A stretch of 64,000 nt of DNA from NCBI GenBank assembly GCA_947095585.1, contig OX352763.1, positions 49,696,481 through 49,760,480 of the forward strand. Reading direction: 5' to 3'. The stretch comes from Nephrocerus scutellatus. Taxonomy: Eukaryota > Arthropoda > Insecta > Diptera > Pipunculidae. The notes beneath the pieces were generated by a model. The model was not told the origin of the DNA and made no database searches. It worked only from the letters and a program-made list of their open reading frames with translations. This document shows positions 22,444 through 33,185 of the stretch, one piece after another (the first letter of the stretch is position 1; each line of letters begins with the position of its first letter). Both the position numbers and the translations under genes were made by a program.

Positions 22444-22871
22444 CGACCCGCAATTGTGACACCGCTTCGTTGTAGATATCCGCTTGGTGATGTACCTGGT
22501 CTGTTATTCATATTGTTTCTGCCGATGTCCATTTTCTGCTTCGGAACTTGACGATGCATCTTACTATATATCCCCAGCTTGGGTTTCAATTCCTCTATTG
22601 TTTCGGCTTCATATAAAATTGACTTGTTTCCTATAGTGTCCGGAATACCGTTGATTACATGCTCAATCAGGGAGGATTCATCCATCTCTCCTTGATTCCG
22701 GATCTGCACCATTACATACAGGTACTCCAGAAAACTTTCGGACGACCTCTTCTTTCTACCCTCCAGCTGTCGGTGTATTTCGACACTTGATGTTCTTCCA
22801 CCGAATTTTATCGCTAAGTGGGCCTTCAGCTTGGTCCAGTCAGTCACTCCTTCGGTGGCCTTAACTGCCAA
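22347..22871 (-). pseudogene. Element B gag, C-terminal part
   Basis: 174 codons on the minus strand. The segment TDWTKLKAHLAIKFG, then HRQLEGRKKRSSESFLEYLY and DESSLIEHVINGIPD, has the pattern of Ty3/Gypsy gag capsid C-terminal domains (an RxxxxSxxxY region and an xxIxNGIxD region). A frameshift near 22440 moves the knuckles into another frame. It continues the fragment at 22902-23225 after a short break with a stop. Confidence 0.7.
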
Positions 22872-22901
22872 CCTCGCAGCTCCTTTCAGCGACCGACGCG
22901 C

Positions 22902-23225
22902 TTATAAATATTTTTGGATGTCGTTCCATTCACACGACGCCGCTACGGCTTCAAACTCCATGACCCACTTGGCGTATCCTCTTCCTTCTTCTCCCGAGAA
23001 TAGTTTCAAGGATTCCTCTACGTCACGGAATACAAAATTGTTCCGGTTGGTCATCGTACTCACTTGTGATTCGAATCCTACTTCTTGCGTATTCTCCTCG
23101 TCTATAGTCTCCAGATCGGCTTTTCTTGTAGCCGCCAATACGTCTTCAACTTTGATGACTCCTACACCAAATGAATCGTTAATTCGATTCACTGAATCGG
23201 CTTTTAAGTTATACCGGTACGACAA
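22902..23225 (-). pseudogene. Element B gag, N-terminal part
   Basis: 107 codons on the minus strand with FVFRDVEESLKLFSGEEGRG and YAKWVMEFEAVAASCEWNDI, the capsid N-terminal pattern of mdg3-like gag proteins as I remember them. The open frame continues upstream to about 23280 without an ATG. A stop near 22900 separates it from the next gag fragment. Confidence 0.65.
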
Positions 23226-23289
23226 CTTTTTCCCCCTTAGGAATGTTTGCTGCTGCTTAACGGTGAGTTCCTGTAACTAATGAATTCAC

Positions 23290-24010
23290 CTTGCCTTACG
23301 ACTTTTCTTAATTGACTCCTCTATAGTCGCTTCACAACTCCTTATATTTCCTCTCTCCAAGATTCACCACTTGTCTTTCTTTTTTTTTTCTCACAACTTA
23401 TCATAACTTATATTGTTTATTTCTCTTCTTCACACCTTGTCTCTCTTACGTTTCTCTTTTTTCACAACTTATCATTTCCTTCTTTACCTTATAACTTGTC
23501 TCTCTTATTTTTCTTTTCTTATCATTTCTATCTTTGCCTTATTAGAATATTTAATATTTAAGAATATTTTTCTTCTTCACACCTTGTCCTTCTTGTATTT
23601 CTTTTTTTTCCCCTACTTATCATATCCTTCTTTGCCTTAAAACTTATATCTCTTATTTTCTTTTCTGCACAACTTATTATTTCCTTCTTTGCAACTTATC
23701 ACTCTTATTTTCATTTTATTCAACTTGTCCTTCTTGTATTTCTTTTTTTCACAACTTATCACTTCCTTTGCCTTAAAACTTGTCTCCCTTATTTTTATTT
23801 TCTTCACAACTTATCATTTCCTTCTTCGCAACTTATCATCCTTATTTTTATTTTTTTCACCTTGTCCTTCTTGTATTTCTGTTTTTTTTTTTCAAATTAT
23901 CATTTCCTTCTTTGCCTTAAAACTTGTCTCTCTTATTTTTCTTTTCTTCACAACTTATCATTATTTCCTTCTTTGCAACTTATCATTCTTATTTTCATTT
24001 AATTCAACAT
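23290..24010 (-). repeat. Pyrimidine/purine-biased minisatellite in element B leader
   Basis: The plus strand is over 90 percent T, C and A with units such as TTCACAACTTATCATTTCCT and AAACTTGTCTCTCTTATTTT, repeating every 60-75 bp about ten times. It fills the 5' leader between the primer site (24082-24099) and gag, so on the element RNA strand it is purine-rich. No convincing protein is encoded. Confidence 0.7.
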
Positions 24011-24081
24011 GTTGTACCGTAAAAAAAAACGAACAACGACTCGGTAAAAGTAATAAAAAATTCAAAAAATTTTGGTATAAA

Positions 24082-24099
24082 TTCCCAGACGAGCCCCCA
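24082..24099 (-). promoter_or_regulatory. Element B primer-binding site, tRNA-Pro-like
   Basis: The minus strand reads TGGGGGCTCGTCTGGGAA directly after an LTR ending CCTACA. This matches, at 16 of 18 positions, the tRNA-Pro primer site known from gammaretroviruses (TGGGGGCTCGTCCGGGAT). It fixes the LTR end and the strand of the element. Confidence 0.65.
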
Positions 24100-24450
24100 T
24101 GTAGGAATTTATTTATTAACGTTTACTAAATCTATATAATTTACTTAACTAAACATGATTAAAATGGTGAACATGACTTTACTAAACAAAGTTATTCTAT
24201 ACGTAATATCAACTTGTCGGCGCCGCGGTTGCAGAAAAACTCTGCCTTTTTGTCTCATCCTAGCATAGTCATCGCCTTCCTTTCCATCCATCGCCATCGT
24301 CGACATCGTTGTTTACTAGAAGAAATTCCATATTCCTAGCGTATTCCTTCGTAGTTATCTTATTTCCCATTGGAATGTCTAGTCGCGGCAAGACAAACGA
24401 AATAGTATACAACATGTATCAGTGACACTAAGAAAAGTAAAGAGTACTTA
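24100..24450 (-). repeat. Element B 5' LTR
   Basis: Starts next to the primer site (plus strand TGTAGGAATT). It shares GGAATGTCTAGTCGCGGCA and GTGACAC-type segments with 19.85-20.06 kb, in the same order but with deletions. The outer limit near 24450 is approximate. Confidence 0.5.
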
Positions 24451-24960
24451 GAATAAAAACTTATCCTACAATGCGACTGTTAGGCGTTTTATCTTATCTC
24501 TACAAATATATAATTTTTTTGTTATTTGAATAAAAGATCAATAACTTAATTGATTTTTCATATGATTTCATGGAAAAATCTTTGCTATAAAGAAAGTATT
24601 AAGGTATTTAATACATACCTATATATAAATTTGTTTTTATTGAAAAAAAAGATAGATAGCTTTGTTTATTTTTTTAAAGTCGTTACTATAACAAAAGGGG
24701 AAACATTTAATACCTACCTATGCTTTGTGACTTATGTTGTTATAATTAAAAAAAAATAAAAGAAGATACACTGAGAAACGGAAAATCGTTAATACTTACC
24801 TTTCTTTCTTATTTTAGTACTTACCTAATTTTTTTTTTGTAACGAATCAGTCTATTTGACTTTTTTTCATGATTTACATGATGATTTACAGAGAAAGGAT
24901 TTTCTTGCCTTAATAAAAGAAAAAAAATGTTAATACTTACCTGCATCCTTTTAAGAAAGA
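24451..24960 (+). repeat. A2-type AT-rich array, right of element B
   Basis: About four units with ATGGAAAAATCTTTGCTATA, AATACATACCTA or AATACTTACCT and long T runs, continuing the array interrupted at 19850. On the minus strand most units carry a GTAAGT- or GTATGT-type donor motif. Confidence 0.6.
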
Positions 24961-26716
24961 ATGAATAATTTGGGTTAAATCTCTCATAACCTTATCATAA
25001 CCGTAGTTATTTGGGTAATACCCTTGTTAATTTATAATAATAAATTATGTGTCTTTTTTCTTTATTTTCTCGGCATATGGATTCTTTTGATCTCATCGTC
25101 ATATGGGAAGTCATGATTCACTGAATTAACCAATCTCTTATGGTCTTCTGTTATGGTAGAAGGTTCCCTTTTTGGGTCCTGCCACTGGAAGGAGACGACG
25201 ACACCTTGTAGTTGCCCCAGCGTAGCTCATCGGATGGGCGGTTCTTTTTACCCTCCAGTGACACCTTCCCATAAACAAAAAAAAGTTTGCGTCGTGCAAA
25301 AAAAAGAAAAGAAGTAAAAGAAGGAAAAGAATGGATGGTAGTGGAAGGTCTCCATGTCCAGGTGCCAGTGGGTCCTTGGTATAGCTTAATTCAAATCATA
25401 TTACAACTAACTTAAAATTAACGTTTTCAAAAAAGCTATCTTTTGATTTAAAAAAAAAACTTACAAACTAAACTAAAAACTAAAATGCCAATTTGACCCA
25501 GTCGCATCTGCACTTGGAGCCTCGCTTAAAAAAAAAAACAGTCGAGGGAAAGTCCAGTTACAGTCCGTCGTTAAGTAATCGTTAAAAGTAAAGTCCTTGT
25601 CACGTCAATCCTTTTCCAACCATTCCAACCACACACCTTGGTCGATTATTTCTACTCAGCCATGTTTTATTTCAAACAAGAAACCAAACAAAAAAACCAA
25701 TGAAAAAGTAACACCTGCTGGCAATAAAAGATTTCAGCTCTTTTTCATCAACGTTATAACATTTTATTTAAATAGGTCTCTTTAACGAATTGACTGTGTT
25801 AATTGAAGATGTAAATTTTACTTTACTTAAATTTCTTTAATAAATTTATGGATTCAAATTTAAAATTAAATTTTAGTTTAATAAGTATTCAAACGAAATT
25901 AGAAATACCAGAATTAAATATTCAAAATGCACTGCTTTTAGTAGCCGTAACAAATATTATGCTAGGCTGTTTTTTTTTTTGATAAAAGTAATACCATTAC
26001 ATGGATTTCCTCCTTGTTGAATGTGGGTCCCACCGGTAGAAGTCACTTCCAAACAAGTAAATTTCCTATTAATTAGTCTAAAGGAATAACCAAAGTTTAA
26101 AGGCCCAGCCGCTAAGCCTGATGCTAGCATAATTAAAATCGAATGAAATTATTCAAAATTGAATGTTATTAAAAAGAAATGTAATAAAAAAAAGGTGTAA
26201 TTTATTATAACTTTTTAATCGAATTAATAAGAAAAATTAAAATTGAAATTCTTTTCAAATTCAAAAAAGGAAATATGGCCAAATAATTCAAGTTAAAATT
26301 TGTTCTTCCAAAAAAAAAGGTAAAGGTCTTACAACCACTGCTTTCTGTACTTTACGAAACTACGAACAAATTGTGTAATCTAAGGAAGCATTCCGAAACA
26401 AGGGGAAGATAACTTTCCCATAAACTGCGATGATAACCAATTATTTCTTAAAAAAAACCTAACTGCTGGCTCAGGCTTCGCATATTTTTAGGCGTCCATC
26501 TTTTTTCTTTAAAGTCCGTTTCTTTTGGCATGTGATGTTGAATTCTTATATATTGTGGTATATTATCCTTGTATTATTAGTTGATAATTGTTCTCGTATC
26601 TCGTACCTTTTTGTACTTTTTCACAGTATTTATTTTAGTGAATTAATTATTCCGTTGCAGTAAAGGTAATAAGTTTCCGCCACTCTTTAAAAATTGATAA
26701 CGAAACTTTCGCACAA
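24961..26716. other. AT-rich DNA, no gene recognised
   Basis: Probably the rest of the A2-type LTR and leader. A GC-richer patch at 25180-25260 (GATGGGCGGTTCTTTTTACC) is weakly reminiscent of the end part of the A1 LTR. Several A-rich runs occur (25268, 25446, 25525). Small frames here have no domains. Confidence 0.4.
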
Positions 26717-26720
26717 TGGC
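26717..26720 (+). repeat. Target-site duplication TGGC, left of provirus A1
   Basis: TGGC directly precedes the 5' LTR (TGTAGTGGCG). The same four bases directly follow the 3' LTR end at 45863-45866. Four-base duplications are usual for Ty3/Gypsy integration. Confidence 0.75.
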
Positions 26721-27517
26721 TGTAGTGGCGATAATTTTGCGCAGCACCCTATTTCTTGGGCCTGAGACAGAATCGCATGCCAACGATTGAGCACAAAAAT
26801 TGCGATGTATGGAAAGTTTTTGGTTGCATACCGTTTGTCACTAAAAATTCCAGTGCAGGAAATGTGCCGCAAAAACATGCGAGGTGCACATACCTTGGCG
26901 ACAAACCGGTTTGCAACCCAACATTCCATTGTCTAAATATGTGTCGGCATAATGTACAATCTCAATAGGGCATACACACACATACATAGGCTAGCATCAC
27001 TTAACCACGAAGCTGTTTACTGAGACATGAAGAACCGAAAAAGTCAGTCGAATTCACAACTCGCCTAGCTTGAGCTTGTGCGTGCTTTTTTACTCTAATT
27101 TGATTTGTCAAAAAAACGACTGTTTTTTTAACTGTTGAATTAAGGTTACCAAAAAGGTTTTACATAATTGCGTGTGTTTTTTTTTTAAACGGCGCGATAT
27201 TTCTTTAAAATCGTTTTAATACTTTGTTATACATATTCGCCGAACCTGCAAAAGGAACTGAAATCATTCAAGTGCCGTAGTTATTCTACATCTTTACAAA
27301 CAACACTTGGACGGTATCAAAGAAAGAGAAAAAATCTTAATGTCCTCCGTTCTGAATCATTGAAAAAATTGAATAAGTTCACTATTCATTGGATAAACAA
27401 ATTGAGTGCATATTTGTAATAGAGGGACAGAGCAGAAATCATTAGTCCCAGATACCGTTGTTAATATTCGTGACTGTGTGTAATGTAGTTGTGTGCGTGA
27501 AGACGCGAGAAAAGAAA

Positions 27518-27649
27518 ATGGCCGACGCCTACTCCACGCTAGTCGACTCAAGTCTTACTGCTCCGAAAAAAATAAATCTATGTAAAAATCTACAAATCCA
27601 ACTAGCATTAGTGCGTTTACTAGATAAATTGAAGCCCGAGAGCGACTAA
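27518..27649 (+). CDS. Short ORF in A1 5' LTR (43 aa)
   Basis: The ATG stands in a strong context (GAAAATGG) and opens MADAYSTLVDSSLTAPKK, ending LLDKLKPESD. The 3' LTR has the same ORF with an in-frame loss of 11 codons (43395-43493). I do not know a homologue. It lies about 400 bp upstream of the cassette acceptor, so it may be an upstream ORF in the leader of the element transcript or an N-terminal exon. Coding function is not shown; the main support is that frame is kept in both LTRs. Confidence 0.35.
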   Translation: MADAYSTLVDSSLTAPKKINLCKNLQIQLALVRLLDKLKPESD

Positions 27650-28041
27650 GTTCAATTTCGGCCTAATATTAATCGAACTGAACCTGAAAATTGGATACCA
27701 TCAGTTACGACATTTTAATCGTTCGTGTGAGACGCCAGCCCAGAAATGTGGCCGAAGCTTGACCCAGAGCATCTTCATCGAAGTCCTCCGAGGATCCTGC
27801 ACCGAGACGCTGAGTTGCATCATATTCGTTTTTTTAGTTATGGTTTCTTATTAACGACAGTGTCATAAGGAAAGAAAAAAAAAGGAATAAAAGGACCTTT
27901 CCTGGTTCGTTTGAAAACGTTAGGGTTTTGTGTAGTGCCTAAACGAGAGAGAGGCAGAGGGAAAGAGAAAGGATAGAAGACAGGATCTTTCCTTTCAATG
28001 GGCCAAATCCCATCATTTACATTAACCCCCGTTTGTTTCAG

Positions 28042-28093
28042 AAGCCGTCGTCGTCGTCAGCGCTGTCGAGGAGGATGGTGGTTGGATTCAGGG
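28042..28093 (+). other. Exon-like LTR cassette, copy 4 (52 nt)
   Basis: Acceptor CCCCCGTTTGTTTCAG, body AAGCCGTCGTCGTCGTCAGC to GATTCAGG, donor GGTAAGTAG. It is the A1 version of the A2 cassette, sharing the TCGTCGTCGTCAGCGCTG core, and is shorter by 4 nt. Confidence 0.55.
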
Positions 28094-28199
28094 GTAAGTA
28101 GATTTTAGTACCTTTTGTTTGTCCATCTCTGGAATTTGTTCATAACTGTCCTTCAACAATTACCCCTTTCCTCTATCACTCAACCCGAACTCGTTCAAA

Positions 28200-28458
28200 A
28201 GTACCTTTAAAATAAAAACTACTTTCTAAAAACTAAGATGACAAAATATGATACTGTTTCATACTTTAGTATCATATATACCTTGTTTTTGCACATACCT
28301 TAATTACCTTTAAAATAAAAACTACTTTATAAAACTAAGATAACAAAATATGACACTGTTTCATACTTTAGTATCATATCTACCTTATTTTTTTTGCACA
28401 TACCTTAAGTACATTTAAAATAAAACCTACTATTAAAACTAAGATAACAAAATATGAC
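28200..28458 (+). repeat. A1 LTR AT-rich array, first part
   Basis: Two and a half units of about 101 bp (ACCTTTAAAATAAAAACTAC, AAGATAACAAAATATGACAC, TTTCATACTTTAGTATCA, GCACATACCTTA). The LINE interrupts the third unit. Confidence 0.85.
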
Positions 28459-28472
28459 ACTGATGTTTCATA
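28459..28472 (+). repeat. LINE target-site duplication, left copy (14 bp)
   Basis: ACTGATGTTTCATA at 28459-28472 is repeated exactly at 33409-33422. It lies in the array unit interrupted by the LINE. Confidence 0.8.
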
Positions 28473-28737
28473 TTAGATTAAGATATTTTTATTAAACATT
28501 AAAGTAATATACAATTTTGATTTACAACTAAACTTATAACTAATATTAATATGTGTCGGCTCAACAATAGGGGTCCGACGTATTTACATTGTCTTTTTTT
28601 GGTATTGTTTATTTTTAAACAATATTTTTTACTACTTAATCTACTACATGTTTATTTTTAAGGTAATTAAATTTTAAACAATAATTTTAAAATAAAATAA
28701 AAATGAAATATTAAGCGGCGTATAAACAGGGCGAACT

Positions 28738-31665
28738 TCAGCCTCTGTAATATTGGTTGCCCGCCTTCTCGTAGAAGGAGACGTCTTGATTGTTAAAGAT
28801 GTCATCGAATCTAGCATCAGTGAATCCTCTTATGTGTATGTACCGGTGAGTTGGCTCGATTTCCTCGATTCGCAGTCCTTGCATCTCAGGACTTGGATGT
28901 ATTTCCAATGCGTCGACGAATTTCCTCGCCATTCGGAACAAGTGGTCAGTTATTGGCAGCAGACCTGCTGCTTCGTATAGTTTTGTAGTCGACACAAACT
29001 TATAGCTGTTTGTCACCCTCCAGAGTCCTGTACAGATCCTTAGTACCTTCCTTTCAAATAGGGAGATCTTCTTCATCGTTGTTGGTGAGACGGTGAACCA
29101 TATGGGGTAGCCATAGGTTATCACTGGCCTGATGAGTTGCTTGTAGATAAGCAGCCTGGTGTTGTTGGACAGACCGTTTCGTCTTTTAAGTAGCGGGTGC
29201 ACCAAATGAAGAGCGTAGTTCGCTTTTTTCATTGTTTTGTCGATGTGAGAGTTAAACTTGAGCCTCTCAGTAAAGTTGATTCCCAGGTACTTAGTCTCTG
29301 ACTTGGTGTTTATAATTGTGTAATCCGGAAGGGTGATTTTTAAGGCTCTGCACCGGCTTGCGATTTTTCTTATCCTTGTTTCGGTTGCTGGTACTCGGAA
29401 GCAGATGAGTTCCGTTTTATTGGCGTTGATCTTTAGTCCCCACTTCAGGTAGTAGTCCCAAAGATTTCTGAGGTGTTCCTCCACTCTTTGGGCAGCTATC
29501 TCGGGAGAGCGGGAAACTGCATACGTTATGGAGTCATCCGCGAAGAGCATAGTCCTTGTTCCGGCTGTATTTGTAGGTTGATCCGCCGTGAAGATGCTAT
29601 ACAGGACTGGTCCAAGTCTGGAACCTTGAGGAACTCCGGCTTTGATCCTTTTGCTTGTCGATGGGCGGTCGTACACCTGTACAAAGAAGACCCTGTTAAA
29701 AAGAAAATTTTTAATTATTTTTACAATATAATTGGGGAAACCAAAACTAATAAGCTTGTACAGTAGCCCGTTTATCCAGACACTATCGAAAGCTTTTTCG
29801 ATGTCTAGCAAACAGGCCACTGTACTACTTTTGACGTTCAGTCCTTTAGTGACGTCACTGTGAAGCTTCAGCAGAGGGTGCAGCGTAGAGTGCTTCTCTC
29901 GGAAACCGTACTGAAAGGAAGGAATAAGATTTCTTTCCGTACAAAACGTATTGATCTTTTTACGGATCAATGATTCCAATACTTTACTGATACAACACAG
30001 TAGAGCTATTGGACGGTAACCAGTTACGCTGGAGCGGTCAGTTTTCTTGGGTACTGGTACTACCTTGGCGACCTTCCAGTTGTCCGGAAAGTAGCCATTG
30101 TTTAGGCAATTGTTGAAAATGATGGTTAACATCAAAATTGCCATACCCGGTAACTTTTTAAGCAAAAAGTTAGAAATCCCATCTGTGCCTGATGATTTTT
30201 TTGAGTTTCCACTCATAATCAAATCATTGACAACAGCTGTTCCGGTAAACATATCGACGTTTACGGGTGCGTTGGCGCGATTTTCTTCACTGAACTGCAC
30301 TATAGTATTTCCTGGAGAAGTGGTGTCTTCCACAAGACTTTCAACCTCTTCCAAGAAATCTGGAAGATGCGTTGGTGGTCGGTCCGTAAAGCTCCTTTCA
30401 AAATGGCAGGCAAAGGCTTCCGCTTTCTCAGTAGCGCTGGATACTGTTCGATCTTCAATGGTGATAATCTCTGGAATGGAAATACGCTTTCCAACCAGAG
30501 AGTTCAGCTTCCTAAAAGCATCAGGGCCTGGTTTGATGTCCTGGAGCCGTTTGGTCAGTTCATCTTCCTGAAACCTCCGCAAAGCTTGACGACACATGTT
30601 AACTGTACAACGCAGTTGCGAAAGTACAGACAGGTATTCGTCGTTGACTGTGTTAAGTGTCCTATTGAAGATTCTCTGAAGGCGTTTCCTAAGCCGTTGC
30701 TTGTGAGCATATATGGCCTGTATATGCTCAGGCAAGTGTTGGAAGCGATCCCTGCTAGTGCGAATTGTTTTCTGCCGATTAATGGCTGAATTCACTGTAA
30801 TCTCAAAATTTCTGATAGCATCATCAATTTCTGTATTCTCCAGATTTCTGCAAGCCGCTGGAATAGGAAGTTCAGCTTCAACTTCTGATCTAAACCGGTT
30901 CCAGTTTATTTTCTTAAAGTTGATGTGAAGTTCAGGTGTTTGGGTGACTTGCACAATTCGCTGGTTCAGCCTCACTCGAAGCTCTATGGCCATATGATCC
31001 GAGTCGCTATCATGCGCCAAGCAGGAATAATTTCTTAATTCTGGGAGAATATTTAAGAAATTTGTGGTTGCCAGAAAGAAATCCAGAGTTGACGGTGTCC
31101 GAGGGTACGTCTTCCGGGGCTGTGAAACTATAGCCATCGTGTGCTGATGCGGATTTGAGTCCATCCAGTCTGTAATGGCCCTTCCTTTGTGATTGCACAC
31201 TTCGTCCTGCCATCGAGTATGTCTAGCATTAAAATCACCTCCAACAACACAGTATGTGTGTCTAGAGGAGGTGTTGCAGACAGTTTGCAAATCCCGTTGG
31301 ATGTCTTCCCTCGTTGCGTTACAGTGATTGTACACCGATATCACCAGCAAGGTCTCCACTTCGTTGACTTTAATGCTGACAGCTGTTGCTTCCATGCTAC
31401 GTAGACCACTGATTTGCACCTTTTCGCCTGCCATAGTGTTCCTGATAAGGACCGCCGTCCCAGAGCGTCCACTGCCTTTGTCGACCCTGTGCATATTGTA
31501 TCCGTCTGGACTGAACGGATTTCTCCCAGTGAGATTTGTTTCCTGTAAAAGAAGAATGTCAGGTTTATTAGTTTTAATAAATAATGTTAGTGTGATACGC
31601 CTAGCTAACGAATAAATGGAATTCACATTATATGAGAATATACTTATCCTGCTTATTGTGAACAT
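28738..31665 (-). CDS. Jockey-clade LINE ORF2, endonuclease and reverse transcriptase (975 aa)
   Basis: ORF2 protein of a non-LTR retrotransposon: it nicks target DNA and primes reverse transcription on the nick. Residues 1-225 form an APE-type endonuclease (QET at 41-43, GGDFNARH around 142-149, SDSDH at 220-224). The reverse transcriptase shows GYRPIALLCCISK (548-560), LLDIEKAFDSVW (618-629), GVPQGSRLGP (676-685) and LFADD (706-710). The C-terminal part resembles other jockey-clade proteins. The length is normal for jockey elements (about 900-1000). The start overlaps the end of ORF1 by 13 bp in another frame. No stop or frameshift is seen. Confidence 0.93.
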   Translation of the reverse strand: MFTISRISIFSYNVNSIYSLARRITLTLFIKTNKPDILLLQETNLTGRNPFSPDGYNMHRVDKGSGRSGTAVLIRNTMAGEKVQISGLRSMEATAVSIKVNEVETLLVISVYNHCNATREDIQRDLQTVCNTSSRHTYCVVGGDFNARHTRWQDEVCNHKGRAITDWMDSNPHQHTMAIVSQPRKTYPRTPSTLDFFLATTNFLNILPELRNYSCLAHDSDSDHMAIELRVRLNQRIVQVTQTPELHINFKKINWNRFRSEVEAELPIPAACRNLENTEIDDAIRNFEITVNSAINRQKTIRTSRDRFQHLPEHIQAIYAHKQRLRKRLQRIFNRTLNTVNDEYLSVLSQLRCTVNMCRQALRRFQEDELTKRLQDIKPGPDAFRKLNSLVGKRISIPEIITIEDRTVSSATEKAEAFACHFERSFTDRPPTHLPDFLEEVESLVEDTTSPGNTIVQFSEENRANAPVNVDMFTGTAVVNDLIMSGNSKKSSGTDGISNFLLKKLPGMAILMLTIIFNNCLNNGYFPDNWKVAKVVPVPKKTDRSSVTGYRPIALLCCISKVLESLIRKKINTFCTERNLIPSFQYGFREKHSTLHPLLKLHSDVTKGLNVKSSTVACLLDIEKAFDSVWINGLLYKLISFGFPNYIVKIIKNFLFNRVFFVQVYDRPSTSKRIKAGVPQGSRLGPVLYSIFTADQPTNTAGTRTMLFADDSITYAVSRSPEIAAQRVEEHLRNLWDYYLKWGLKINANKTELICFRVPATETRIRKIASRCRALKITLPDYTIINTKSETKYLGINFTERLKFNSHIDKTMKKANYALHLVHPLLKRRNGLSNNTRLLIYKQLIRPVITYGYPIWFTVSPTTMKKISLFERKVLRICTGLWRVTNSYKFVSTTKLYEAAGLLPITDHLFRMARKFVDALEIHPSPEMQGLRIEEIEPTHRYIHIRGFTDARFDDIFNNQDVSFYEKAGNQYYRG

Positions 31666-33185
31666 AATTCACAAATAAGTCGACCCAAAACGGTTGTTTT
31701 GGACCTGTCATCAAGACTGCTATAATTAGCAGGCACGACTTCTCTTGCCTTCTGTAAAATTGTAAAGAGGTCAGCTCCAAATAGCCTTTCCGTATCGTCG
31801 AAGATGTTGGCTTTTCCGGTAGATGGTACAGGTTTAACGGCTGGCTTTTTTATTGGTTTGCTGTTTGATGCTGCATGGCTGCTTGTTAGAGGCTTGCTGA
31901 TCGTTGCTGGCTTGCTGGAAGTCCCCATAGCAGCTATACTAGCAAAACTTACTCCCTTTACTATGGCTTTTGAAGCAGACATCTGGGCGAATTTATGTTG
32001 TTCCTTCTTCTTTTGTGCGGTTTTAAGCTTTTCAGCCATCTTTTCCTTATATTTTGGACATCCTTTATAGTTTGCCGGATGTCCATTTTTCTGGCAGTTT
32101 GTGCAGAAAACGTTGTCGTCTTTTATATTGTCTGCATTTCTTGGGCATTGGCCAGGCAAGTGCTCATCTTTGCACTTGACGCATCTGTATTTCATCCCGC
32201 AATTACTTGCGACATGTCCAAATTTTTGGCAGTTTCTGCATTGAGTAATGCCCGCCGATTTTAGTTTTTCCCAATGCACCAACTGGTTCAAAAGGAGGGT
32301 TTTTGAGCAAACTGCCGCCTTATCGCAGTTCTTCTCTAGCTCGACAATGAAATGATTAAATTTCTTGTCAGTCCTTTGAGATTTGAAGGGTTTCACCACT
32401 AGTACAGGGACACCCTCTGTCGTCAACGCTTCCTTGACATCTTCAGCATCAAAGGAGTGGTGAATACCTTTTAGGACCAACATTTCTTTCCTGTCCTCCT
32501 TTGCAGTATAAGTGTTAAATTCAGTCTTTCCCGACTGTAGGAAAGACCGAATTAGCTGATGGCCATCTCTGTTCATAGCCGTAACGACTGATTTGTTGCT
32601 GTTGATGTTGCGAATTCTGCAACTGATGTTGGCGCTCTTCGTGAACTTTGATAGTTCAGCGACGTTTAGTCTGAAGCAGACTATTGGCGGCATGGCAAAA
32701 GGTTTTGCTGTTGGTCCCGTAGTTTGGGATTTTTGGCTTGATGGAGCGACTGGTGGTGGTGCCTTCTTATTTGAGACCTTTTGGGACTCTTTTGGTAAAG
32801 CTGTTTTATCAACAGCAATTTTTTTATCAACAGCAGCCACTCCAGGAGAAGATGATGTTGGTGGCGATGATGGTCTGGAATTTCCAGACAACCTCCTTTT
32901 TTTTGCCTTTGCGGGCAAGGTTTCGGGAGAAGACCAAGCTTTGCGAATGTCTTTGTCGCTGGAGTTATCCTCTCCACCACTGCTGGATTCGGGCACTTCA
33001 GTATCCGATTCCTCGACAACGCTCATGGTTTCCTCCTCTGAAGTCGCTGAATCGCACAGCTGGTTCACTTCATCCAGCCTTCGGTACAACGACAAGAGGA
33101 AATCCCCACCATGGTTGGTTACTTGCTCCTTAATTAAGGATAAGACCTCGTTTACTTTTTCCTTCCTTTTTGCTTTTTTCCCCAT
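31653..33185 (-). CDS. Jockey-clade LINE ORF1, Gag-like RNA-binding protein (510 aa)
   Basis: The first ORF of the LINE. A basic start (MGKKAKRKEK) is followed by a low-complexity Ser/Glu/Pro-rich region to about residue 165, then a jockey-type core (RNxxSNKSVVTAMNRDG, LVLKGIHHSFDAEDVKEAL) and three zinc knuckles at about 316-329 (CRNCQKFGHVASNC), 335-347 (CVKCKDEHLPGQC) and 361-376 (CTNCQKNGHPANYKGC). This layout is typical of jockey-clade Gag proteins that bind the element RNA and help telomeric or nuclear targeting in some members. The ATG at 33185 follows a 220 bp 5' UTR. The frame is intact. Confidence 0.92.
   Translation of the reverse strand: MGKKAKRKEKVNEVLSLIKEQVTNHGGDFLLSLYRRLDEVNQLCDSATSEEETMSVVEESDTEVPESSSGGEDNSSDKDIRKAWSSPETLPAKAKKRRLSGNSRPSSPPTSSSPGVAAVDKKIAVDKTALPKESQKVSNKKAPPPVAPSSQKSQTTGPTAKPFAMPPIVCFRLNVAELSKFTKSANISCRIRNINSNKSVVTAMNRDGHQLIRSFLQSGKTEFNTYTAKEDRKEMLVLKGIHHSFDAEDVKEALTTEGVPVLVVKPFKSQRTDKKFNHFIVELEKNCDKAAVCSKTLLLNQLVHWEKLKSAGITQCRNCQKFGHVASNCGMKYRCVKCKDEHLPGQCPRNADNIKDDNVFCTNCQKNGHPANYKGCPKYKEKMAEKLKTAQKKKEQHKFAQMSASKAIVKGVSFASIAAMGTSSKPATISKPLTSSHAASNSKPIKKPAVKPVPSTGKANIFDDTERLFGADLFTILQKAREVVPANYSSLDDRSKTTVLGRLICELCSQ

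Larger units (their letters stand above)
19851..24450 (-). mobile_element. Ty3/Gypsy element B (minus strand), decayed
   Basis: Read on the minus strand, the order is LTR (24.10-24.45), primer site, purine-rich leader array, gag, protease, reverse transcriptase/RNase H, integrase, LTR (about 19.85-20.07). The two LTR ends share GGAATGTCTAGTCGCGGCA and AGACAAACGAAATAGTATAC but differ by large indels. It splits an A2-type array, so it inserted there. No target duplication could be defined. Several frameshifts make the element inactive. Confidence 0.8.

Noticed and set aside
23413..24129. Hydrophobic frames of 75 and 146 codons (Leu, Phe and Ser-rich)
   Set aside because: They are translations of a TTC/CTT-rich minisatellite in the leader of element B.
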